Assembly (NCBI GenBank): GCA_023229765.1
Contig: JALNYO010000002.1
Span: 124,001-188,000 of the forward strand
DNA length: 64,000 nucleotides
From: Syntrophales bacterium
GTDB lineage: Bacteria > Desulfobacterota > Syntrophia > Syntrophales > UBA5619
Reading direction: 5' to 3'
The notes under the pieces were generated by a model. That model searched no databases and had not been told where the DNA came from. It saw nothing but the letters and a program-made list of their open reading frames with translations. Position 1 is the first letter of the stretch. Each line of letters starts with the position of its first letter. This document shows positions 57,297 to 64,000 of the stretch, one piece after another. Position numbers and translations under genes: made by a program.

Positions 57297-59414
57297 TTGA
57301 CCAATCACAGATATTATCCCTTATCGCTAATCCTCCTGTTTTTTTTGGTTTCAGTCGGATATTTCATCGCCTGGCCAATTATGATGACCGACACCGATTT
57401 GTGGTATCACCTCGCAGGCGGGAGGTATTTCTGGCAGAACGGGGCAAGCGTCAACGACGCCTTTTTTTCGTACATTGCGCCGGCCAAGTCCTGGTACAAT
57501 TACTACTGGTTGTTTCAGGCCATCATTTACAAGATATTTCAAGGTACGGGGTATTACGGCCTGATTGTCCTGCGCTGCCTTCTCTATTTTCTGACGGCGC
57601 TTTTCGTCTGTTTTTTCTTTATAGGCCGGCGCGAGAACCGGACGCGGACGGAACTGCTGCTCGGTCTTTTTTTGTTTATAGCCTGTACGCTCGTGATCCT
57701 CCCACGGGAATTGATCGTGCGACCGCACCTTTTTTCCTACCTGTTCATTGTTGTTTTTCTCTATATCCTCGAAAAAAGCAGAGACAAAATATGGGTTTTG
57801 CCCCTGCTCGGCATTTTGTGGGCTAATATCCACGGGATCGAATATCCGGTGATGTTTCTGATTGCCTTTGCCTACCTTGCAGAAATCTACTGGCGGCGGT
57901 TCAGAAAAACAGAGACTGGAGAGCCCGTGGGGAAAAAAGAAAAATGGCTGCTGATCTCCATATTTTACACAATTTTTATCACCCCCGGCATAAGCGGACT
58001 TGTCCAGACCCCCTTTAGCGTTTCTTTTCAGAATGCCGCCTACCAGCATCTGTATGTGGCGGAGCTTCTTCCCATCCCTTTTCAGCGTTTTTTTGTCTTT
58101 GCCCCCGTCACGATTTTGGGGCTGCTCTCTTCATTGCAGAATATCATTGTAATTCTGACGGCTGTTTTTGCGCTTGTCGGTCTGTGGAAAAAAACGTTGC
58201 GGATCAGCCATGCCGTCCTTTTTATCGGCGCCGGTTTACTATTGGCAAGGCACGGGCGTTTTACTTATGAATTCACGCTCTTGTCCATCCCGCTGCTCTA
58301 TAGCGGCATATTAATGGTTGCAAAGAAGGATTGGCTTCCGCGCCGGGTTTTCGATATCGCCTTTCTGGTCGTGGCGCTTCTCATTCCGCTTCTGGTCTTC
58401 CACGGGATGATGGGCCGGCGGCCGGCTTACCCTTTTTCAGAGGCAAATCTTCCCGCCGGGGTCGTCCGGTTCCTGAATCAGCACGTCGCCGGCGGACGGA
58501 TTCTCAACGAACCGAATACGGGAGGATACCTGCCCTGGGCGCTGGGACCTAAGTTCAAGATATTCATGGATATGCAGTTGACCATTTTCAGTGACACGGA
58601 TTTTGCCTTTGCTAGCAACGCCTTCTCCGATGCCGGTGTCTTTAAGGCATTCATCCAAAAATACGATCCTTCTTTCATTTCCGTTTCCCTGAGCAGGAGC
58701 AATTTCGATAAGGTTGTCGCGAACGACTCGCGCTTCGCGCCTGTCTTCTTCGATCATGCGGAACTGCTTTATATCAATAAGACTCATTACGGCGCTCTTG
58801 TCGATAAGTACGAGTTGAAAGCCATCGATCCTTTCCGTTTTCGGGAGATCAAATATGAGGAGCTCAGCGCAAAGGTGCTGGCGGACATGTTTGCAGAAGC
58901 CTGGAGAATGCGAGCTGAAGACCCTGTCAATTACGGCGCGAATCACATCCTTGGCAGTATTGCCGTCGTCCGTCGGCAATATGATCAGGCCTTGTCTTAT
59001 GCTGATGTAATTGTCGGGCGCTATCCCGATTTATCTCACGGCTACGCATTAAGGGCCGACGCGCTCTTCGGTATGGAACGCTATGAAGAGGCTGTACGCC
59101 TCTATGAAAAGGCTATGGAGTTGGGGCAAACGTCCAGGGCGGAAAACGTGTATTGGAATCTGCATATAGCCTATGCCAAGCTAAAGGAATACAAGAAAGC
59201 CTACCGGCTGCTTTCAAAGTATGTCAACCCATTTGGCCCGAATGCGGATTATAAGGAAATCTACCAACTGGGGGTATCCGCCGCGGCCGTCGGAAAGAGC
59301 AGGGAAGCTGCCACCTTTCTGAAAATTGCCCAAATTAAGGCCCCTTCCACTGATCCGGAGTATGTTCAGAAAATCGCCGCGCAACTGGGAGTCCTGGATA
59401 TAAATATCCCTTGA
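57297..59414 (+). CDS. Polytopic membrane protein with C-terminal TPR, in the pilus cluster
   Basis: 705 residues as read from TTG. About ten to twelve membrane helices from LSLILLFFLVSVGYFIAWP to VFDIAFLVVALLIPLLVF carry an N-terminal loop TDTDLWYHLAGGRYFWQNGASVNDAFFSY, a motif of GT-C-like membrane glycosyltransferase relatives. A luminal domain (AGGRILNEPNTGGYLPWALG) and three TPR-like repeats (QALSYADVIVGRYPDLSHGY, RYEEAVRLYEKAMELG, YKKAYRLLSKYV) follow. It may glycosylate pilin, but function is not shown. AAGGAG lies before ATA codons at 57258 and 57261, in frame and upstream of the TTG, so a non-ATG start there is possible. Confidence 0.78.
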   Translation: MTNHRYYPLSLILLFFLVSVGYFIAWPIMMTDTDLWYHLAGGRYFWQNGASVNDAFFSYIAPAKSWYNYYWLFQAIIYKIFQGTGYYGLIVLRCLLYFLTALFVCFFFIGRRENRTRTELLLGLFLFIACTLVILPRELIVRPHLFSYLFIVVFLYILEKSRDKIWVLPLLGILWANIHGIEYPVMFLIAFAYLAEIYWRRFRKTETGEPVGKKEKWLLISIFYTIFITPGISGLVQTPFSVSFQNAAYQHLYVAELLPIPFQRFFVFAPVTILGLLSSLQNIIVILTAVFALVGLWKKTLRISHAVLFIGAGLLLARHGRFTYEFTLLSIPLLYSGILMVAKKDWLPRRVFDIAFLVVALLIPLLVFHGMMGRRPAYPFSEANLPAGVVRFLNQHVAGGRILNEPNTGGYLPWALGPKFKIFMDMQLTIFSDTDFAFASNAFSDAGVFKAFIQKYDPSFISVSLSRSNFDKVVANDSRFAPVFFDHAELLYINKTHYGALVDKYELKAIDPFRFREIKYEELSAKVLADMFAEAWRMRAEDPVNYGANHILGSIAVVRRQYDQALSYADVIVGRYPDLSHGYALRADALFGMERYEEAVRLYEKAMELGQTSRAENVYWNLHIAYAKLKEYKKAYRLLSKYVNPFGPNADYKEIYQLGVSAAAVGKSREAATFLKIAQIKAPSTDPEYVQKIAAQLGVLDINIP

Positions 59415-59487
59415 CAAGCAAAAACAGACACCCCTATACTTTCGACCGTCAAAAGCAATACCTTATAAAAAAAAGGGGAAAACCCAT

Positions 59488-59940
59488 ATGAACGGGATGA
59501 AAGGGTCATGTGCCCCACATCTGCGCGGCTTCACGATGATCGAGGTAATTGCCGTCCTTTTGATTGCCGGCATCATCGCTGCCGTTGCTTTGTCCAGGAT
59601 AGGCTCCACTTCGAGTTACACCCTGGCGTCGGAAGTGGACATCCTGAAGATGCACCTCCGCTATGTCCAGTACAGGGCTTTCAGCGATGATGTCACCTGG
59701 GGCATGTCCTTTGCGTCTGGTTCCTACACCATGCAGAAGAGCGGAGTTACCGCGTCCGGCAATCTGCCGAACGAATCCTCTCCGACTCATACGCTGCCGG
59801 AAGGTTATTCGGTGACGGGGACGACGGTGGCCTTTGATGAATGGGGTAGCCCCGGGGCCGCCGATATCACCGTTACCTTGACCGGCGGAGGGGAATCGCG
59901 GAGTTTCACCATCACGAAAAACACGGGATTCATACCATGA
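59488..59940 (+). CDS. Minor pilin, MshC/GspH-like
   Basis: 150 residues. Leader APHLRG then FTMIEVIAVLLIAGIIAAVAL, the N-methyl pilin helix with Glu5; globular domain with MSFASGSYTMQKSGV and FDEWGSPGAADITVTLTGGGESRSFTI, the GspH-type fold. AGGGG is nine bases before the ATG. It overlaps the next minor pilin gene by four bases. Confidence 0.88.
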   Translation: MNGMKGSCAPHLRGFTMIEVIAVLLIAGIIAAVALSRIGSTSSYTLASEVDILKMHLRYVQYRAFSDDVTWGMSFASGSYTMQKSGVTASGNLPNESSPTHTLPEGYSVTGTTVAFDEWGSPGAADITVTLTGGGESRSFTITKNTGFIP

Positions 59941-60359
59941 GGGTATCGGGGAAAGCCGCGTTGCGGGGATTCACATTGATCGAGGTGATCGTCACGATTC
60001 TTATCGTCGCGGTTGTCGGGGCGATGATGTATTCGGTATTGGGGACGTCCATGACGGGAAGTTCCCTCCCTGTGGGCAGGTTGCAGACCTCACTGGCGCT
60101 GCAGCAGACGATGGAAAACATCATGGCCGATTTCCGGAAAAATTTCGCCGGGGATGTCGCCGGACTTAAAAACGCGATCGGGACGGAAGGCGCAAGCCAG
60201 AACAACGCCTACGGGCAGTATGACGTCGTGCACAACCGTTTCATCAAGTTCACCGGGCAGAGCGAGGATGCGTGGGCTTCCGGAGATCCACAGGACATCC
60301 TCAAGGTCACGATCAAAAACGGCAACAACGAAACGCTGACGGCGATCTTTGTGCAATAA
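59937..60359 (+). CDS. Minor pilin, MshD-like
   Basis: 140 residues: KAALRG then FTLIEVIVTILIVAVVGAMMYSVLG, with a short globular domain (TSLALQQTMENIMADFRKNFAG, DILKVTIKNGNNETLTAIFVQ). The ATG overlaps the previous TGA. The next minor pilin gene starts 10 bases after its stop. Confidence 0.87.
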   Translation: MRVSGKAALRGFTLIEVIVTILIVAVVGAMMYSVLGTSMTGSSLPVGRLQTSLALQQTMENIMADFRKNFAGDVAGLKNAIGTEGASQNNAYGQYDVVHNRFIKFTGQSEDAWASGDPQDILKVTIKNGNNETLTAIFVQ

Positions 60360-60369
60360 GGGCGCGAAC

Positions 60370-60861
60370 ATGAAAAAGAGGGCCGAAAAAGAAAAGGGAT
60401 TCACCCTGCTGGAAGTGATCGTTGTGCTGATCATAGTCGGGGTCATCGCCGTGGTGGCGGGCATGGGCATCGTTTCCGTGGTGGAGGGGTTTATCTTTAC
60501 GAAAATGAATGCGGCCACGGTACAGAAAGGGCAGATTGCCATGGCCAGACTGTTCAAGGAGTGCAACAACATCAGCGCCGTGACTGCCGCCGGCGCCACG
60601 TCCATAACCTTTGATGCCTATAAGAACGGCGTTTTGGCATCCCACACCGTTGCGCTCTCGGGGAATACGATCACCTTCGACGGCGATATTGTCGCCGACC
60701 AGGTGAGCGGCCTCGACATCGGCTATTACGATAGCCACAACAGCGCCAAACAGTCGACCTGGGCCGCGACGCGGCGGATCATCGAGATCACGATCGGCCT
60801 GACGGGGGCCAGCGGTGTGGTTTCCGAGTTCAGGGAACGAGTTACGCCGCGAAATCTGTAG
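60370..60861 (+). CDS. Minor pilin, MshO-like
   Basis: 163 residues from ATG 60370 (AAGGG seven bases before). Leader KRAEKEKG, then FTLLEVIVVLIIVGVIAVVAGMGIVSVVEGFIFTKMNAATVQKGQIAMARLFKE. MshO-like C-terminal part (RRIIEITIGLTGASGVVSEFRERVTPRNL). Ten bases on, the PilX/MshP-like gene begins. Confidence 0.87.
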   Translation: MKKRAEKEKGFTLLEVIVVLIIVGVIAVVAGMGIVSVVEGFIFTKMNAATVQKGQIAMARLFKECNNISAVTAAGATSITFDAYKNGVLASHTVALSGNTITFDGDIVADQVSGLDIGYYDSHNSAKQSTWAATRRIIEITIGLTGASGVVSEFRERVTPRNL

Positions 60862-60871
60862 GAAAGAGCCT

Positions 60872-62344
60872 ATGAAGGGAAAAACCGGGATGGCCAATCA
60901 AGCAGGGGCCTTGCTCATCAGCCTCATCGTGACGATGGTCGTTATCACCGTCCTCGGCTCGGGGATGCTCTACTTCACGACCACCTCCTCGTACGGAGAA
61001 CTGTTTGCGAACCGCCAGGCCCGGGCCTACTACCTCGGGGAGGCGGGGGCTAACTACGCCTTCAAGCGTTTCATCGCCAACCCGGTTGCCAACGGACCTT
61101 TCGCGGCGCCGACAACCTTCACCCTGAGCAACGGGGATCAGTTCGCCGTGAAAACCTATGACCAGCCGGCAGATCCCACCCACCTGATCATCGAATCGAC
61201 GGGCATCGTTTCCTCGGGCTGGTTCACCGCCCGCAACAAGGTCACCAAGAACATAATAAAGGCGGCGGCGGTCCTTCCCGGCCAGGACGTCCCGGTGCCG
61301 GTCGGGTTCGACACCAACACCGACACGACCCTCGATACGACCTGGAATGTCGCGCCAGGCACCGATGCCTCGATCGTGTCCACCGGGCCCTCGGACGGAC
61401 CGGCGCTGCAACTCAAAGGGGATGTGAGCACTGTCAGCCTCAATTGGCAGGGTTCCTCGGCGGCCCCGGATCTTGTTGCCGTCTGGAACAGCAACGGGCA
61501 ATTGTTGAGTTACACGATCCAGGTGAAGATTAATATCGATCAGGAGGGTAGCAAGGGAAGACATTATCTGGCGGGACTCTCCTTCCGCCTCGACAACACA
61601 ACCGACGACTCCTACGGCGTGTCCTATTTCCGCTCCTACGGAACGGACGCGGCGAACAAGAAGCCGGCCTGGATCAAGAGCGCCGCCTTTGCCGATTTCC
61701 TCGCCAGGGGCATCAATAACGGAAATCTCTACGCCGTCTTCTGGAAAAAGATCGCCGGAACCTATACTGTCCTCGACTACCGCCTGCTAACGACAGGGGA
61801 CGGCGTCATATCCGGGGGGAACCTGCTGCCCTGGTCTTCCCTCATTGTCAAGGTGGACGAACAGTTCTCCGGTCCTGACGGGGTGCGGCAGAATCATATT
61901 TATGCATATTTGGCCGGGGAAAACAGTTACCCGCGAGGTACGGTCAGTTGGACATTGACCGGTTTCAACGAGATTCTCTGGTCCCAATACGCCGGAATCC
62001 CCGCTTGGATGGGCTCCTCCGCCTACGCAGCAGGCAGCGTGGTCGTCCCCGACTCGCAGAACGGCCACTCCTATGTCTGCGTCACGGCCGGGACGAGCGG
62101 GAGCTCGGCGCCGAGCTGGCCTACGACCCGCGACGCGACGGTCGCAGACGGCACGGCAGTCTGGGCGGAGAGCAACAAGCTCATAGACGGAAGCCTGACC
62201 TCGGCTAACTTCGACACGCGAAGGCCCGACGAAATCGGGGTCCATGCATTCTATGATTCCAATGCCGCCAACGACCAGTTCTTTACGGATTTCGGCATGG
62301 TTCTGAAAGGGAGCGGCAGCGGGTCGGGCGGGGTTCAGTATTAG
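60872..62344 (+). CDS. MshP/MshQ-like pilus protein with a possible adhesin module
   Basis: 490 residues from ATG 60872 (GGAAAGAG upstream). It has no Glu5 class-III leader but a PilX-like start: NQAGALLISLIVTMVVITVLGSGMLYFTTTSSYGELFANRQARAYYLGEAGANYAFKRF. A central beta domain (residues 160-360) precedes a module near 375-440 with WMGSSAYAAGSVVVPDSQNGHSYVC, AGTSGSSAPSWPTT and DGTAVWAE, closely like repeats of phage tail fibre and chitin-binding-type domains. The tail is Gly/Ser rich. It may be the pilus-tip adhesin (inferred). Confidence 0.82.
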   Translation: MKGKTGMANQAGALLISLIVTMVVITVLGSGMLYFTTTSSYGELFANRQARAYYLGEAGANYAFKRFIANPVANGPFAAPTTFTLSNGDQFAVKTYDQPADPTHLIIESTGIVSSGWFTARNKVTKNIIKAAAVLPGQDVPVPVGFDTNTDTTLDTTWNVAPGTDASIVSTGPSDGPALQLKGDVSTVSLNWQGSSAAPDLVAVWNSNGQLLSYTIQVKINIDQEGSKGRHYLAGLSFRLDNTTDDSYGVSYFRSYGTDAANKKPAWIKSAAFADFLARGINNGNLYAVFWKKIAGTYTVLDYRLLTTGDGVISGGNLLPWSSLIVKVDEQFSGPDGVRQNHIYAYLAGENSYPRGTVSWTLTGFNEILWSQYAGIPAWMGSSAYAAGSVVVPDSQNGHSYVCVTAGTSGSSAPSWPTTRDATVADGTAVWAESNKLIDGSLTSANFDTRRPDEIGVHAFYDSNAANDQFFTDFGMVLKGSGSGSGGVQY

Positions 62345-62365
62345 AGCTTGTCCGTAAATAAAATC

Positions 62366-62394
62366 AAAAGCAAAACGGGTACGAATTTGCTTTT
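62366..62394 (+). terminator. Terminator of the pilus cluster
   Basis: AAAAGCAAA and TTTGCTTTT arms with an 11-base loop, the last arm serving as a T-rich tail. Just before it, TTAGAGCTTGTCCGTAAATAA (62341-62361) partly resembles the MITE ends. The gap 62345-62633 holds no gene I can support. Confidence 0.7.
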
Positions 62395-62633
62395 CAACTT
62401 ATATTGCTATTTGCGAAAAAATCTTGACAATAATTACTCATTAATATTACTGGAAAAAACAGTTTATCAGTGAAGCTGCCTCGGGTGCGCGGGAAAAAAT
62501 GACAGCGGATTTTCGGGCCGGATGGGTTGCGTTTATCAAGCCTCGGCAGTTTTTCAAGGTTGGCGAGGGTTGGAGACAGCCGTTGGGAATGGGCGGATTG
62601 CCCCATGAATATAAGGGAGGAAAAATTAGGACG

Positions 62634-63791
62634 ATGAAGACATTTTCGTTTACAGGGGCGCAGAGAATTGTATTTGGAAGGGGCAGTTTCGCCGGTTTGC
62701 CGGTGAATCTCGCTGAGTTGAAGATAACAAGGCCGCTGGTCGTGCTCGACGGCAGTCTCGCGGCGATCGGGTTTGGGGAAAAAATAGATGAATTGCTGAA
62801 AAAGGCGGGGATGGAGTTTGTCCTTTATGACAAGGCCTTGCCGGAGCCGCCGCTTGAGCTGGCCGACGACGGGGCGAAGCTGGCGCTGCGCAAAAAATGC
62901 GACGGGGTAATCGGCATTGGCGGCGGCAGCGCGATGGATCTGGCGAAGGCAATCTCCGTTATCGCGGCGAACAAGGGAAAGGCGGTTGATTACCTGGGGC
63001 TGAACAAGGTTCCCGGGCCGGGGCTTCCGAAGATCATGGTCCCGACGACCGCTGGAACCGGGAGTGAGGTTACGTTTACGGCGGTTTTCATCCGCAAGAA
63101 GCTTAACAAAAAAGAGGGGATGAACAGCCCTTATCTCTATCCGGAACTGGCGCTGCTCGATCCGGAATTGACGCTCAGCCTGCCTGCGCAGGCGACGGCG
63201 ACGACCGGGATCGACGCCTTGTGCCATGCGATCGAATCATACACCTCGATCAACGCCTCGCCGATAAGCGAGATGTTTTCGCTCGAGGCGATTCGCCTGA
63301 TCTCCGACAACATCCGGACGGCCGTGCATGACGGATCGAATATCGAAGCGCGCGAGGCGATGCTGCTGGGAAGCCTCTACGCCGGCTACGGTCTTGCAAA
63401 TGCCGGCGTGACGGCGGTTCATTCGCTGTCTTATCCTCTGGGCGGGCGTTATGGCGTATCCCACGGCCTTGCCAATACGATCATTCTGCCGAAGGTGCTG
63501 GCCTTCAACCTTCCCGGGGCGCTGGAGAAATTCGTTGATGTCGCCGAGGTGATGGGGGAAATAGTTGATGAACTGCCGCTGCGGGAGGCGGCCTATCTGT
63601 GCGTTGAGGCGGTCGAGGCCTTGATTGAGGACTGTGGCGTAACGACCACGCTTCAGGATCTCAATGTTCCTGAAGAGGATTTCCCGCTGCTTGCCCAGGC
63701 GGCCCTGACGGTTGCCCGGCCCCTTGCTAACAACCCCTGCCGGATGACAGAAGAGGACATGATCGGAATCTATCAGGAGTGTCACGAATAA
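62634..63791 (+). CDS. Iron-type alcohol dehydrogenase
   Basis: 385 residues of the Fe-ADH family: FTGAQRIVFGRGSF start, Rossmann-like GGGSAMDLAKAISV, PTTAGTGSEVT, TGIDALCHAIESY with the metal His, NAGVTAVHSLSYPLGG with the second His and VSHGLANTIILP with the third. It interconverts an alcohol and aldehyde with NAD(P)H; substrate unknown. The ATG at 62634 is chosen as the family start; the longer frame begins in non-family sequence. An aminotransferase gene follows after 76 bases. Confidence 0.92.
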   Translation: MKTFSFTGAQRIVFGRGSFAGLPVNLAELKITRPLVVLDGSLAAIGFGEKIDELLKKAGMEFVLYDKALPEPPLELADDGAKLALRKKCDGVIGIGGGSAMDLAKAISVIAANKGKAVDYLGLNKVPGPGLPKIMVPTTAGTGSEVTFTAVFIRKKLNKKEGMNSPYLYPELALLDPELTLSLPAQATATTGIDALCHAIESYTSINASPISEMFSLEAIRLISDNIRTAVHDGSNIEAREAMLLGSLYAGYGLANAGVTAVHSLSYPLGGRYGVSHGLANTIILPKVLAFNLPGALEKFVDVAEVMGEIVDELPLREAAYLCVEAVEALIEDCGVTTTLQDLNVPEEDFPLLAQAALTVARPLANNPCRMTEEDMIGIYQECHE

Positions 63792-63867
63792 AGATGAGCT
63801 GACGCGCCGCTTAATATGTTGAAAAACGTAATTGATGGCGCTTAATTGAGACTGGAGGAGACGCAAA

Positions 63868-64000
63868 ATGGCAGGAGCGGAACTGATTGGCAAGGAAGAG
63901 ATAAAAGAGGTGATGGATGTTCTCGGCACGGGCGTTTTTGCCCGTTATGGCTTCGACAATGAACGCAACGATTTCTGGAAGGTGCGGGATTTTGAGCAGG
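63868..64000 (+). CDS. DegT/DnrJ/EryC1/StrS family aminotransferase, N-terminal part only
   Basis: 44 codons before the right edge: MAGAELIGKEEIKEVMDVLG, then TGVFARYGFDNERNDFWKVRDFEQ, the usual beginning of PLP sugar aminotransferases. GGAGGAGACGCAAA precedes the ATG. It lies downstream of the Fe-ADH gene in the same direction. The PLP lysine is outside the window, so activity cannot be checked. Confidence 0.8.
   Translation, partial: MAGAELIGKEEIKEVMDVLGTGVFARYGFDNERNDFWKVRDFEQ

Overview
The window looks like chromosome from a strictly anaerobic deltaproteobacterium, most like the Syntrophaceae (Syntrophus/Smithella group). This is an inference from gene content: a hybrid cluster protein with the strict-anaerobe cysteine spacing, a TRAP transporter joined to a phenylacetate-CoA ligase, a FolD/FchA pair for C1 metabolism, an eight-heme cytochrome next to a DUF3373-type porin, and an MSHA-like pilus cluster. 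No rRNA, CRISPR array, prophage or recognisable transposase gene was seen.

Layout. 1-3.1 kb (minus strand): DNA polymerase IV, cysteine synthase, a decayed tyrosine-phosphatase gene and a PPP-type phosphatase. 3.3-9.3 kb (plus): an acetate/succinate permease behind a near-consensus promoter, then hsp20-lon-maf-yggS-flavin reductase. 9.3-13 kb: two metal-dependent hydrolases, then mutM and thiM on the minus strand. 13.08-14.38 kb: a 1.25-kb integrated element bounded by a 48-bp duplication of the tRNA-Lys 3' half, beside a four-tRNA operon. 14.8-20 kb: tpiA-secG, tRNA-Leu, two small secreted proteins, an Fe-S protein and a DUF1460 protein. 20-28.6 kb (minus): dctPQM-paaK, a small protein, an HMG-CoA-lyase-like enzyme, a glycosyltransferase and a DUF4922 protein. 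28.7-31 kb: a YgjP-type peptidase and a TonB gene behind a cobalamin riboswitch. 31.3-35.6 kb: ArsR regulator, porin, small periplasmic protein and octaheme cytochrome. 36-41.8 kb: a peptide/nickel-type ABC transporter whose fused ATPase carries His-rich inserts. 41.8-47 kb: folD-fchA, a ketopantoate-reductase-like gene, hcp and its DUF1858 partner. 47-62.4 kb: a complete MSHA-like pilus cluster. 62.6-64 kb: an iron-type alcohol dehydrogenase and the start of a DegT-family aminotransferase.

Together the genes suggest uptake and CoA activation of aromatic or organic acids (dctPQM-paaK), C1-folate chemistry, nitrosative-stress defence (hcp), periplasmic electron transfer and surface pili.

The less ordinary content is the repeats and relics. 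There are two inverted 97%-identical 184-bp MITE-like elements, one of which splits the ABC operon. A 21-bp unit occurs five times, including an in-frame tandem pair inside hsp20. A 110-bp dispersed repeat keeps an open reading frame in both copies. There is also the integrase-less tRNA-Lys element, and several decayed gene fragments.
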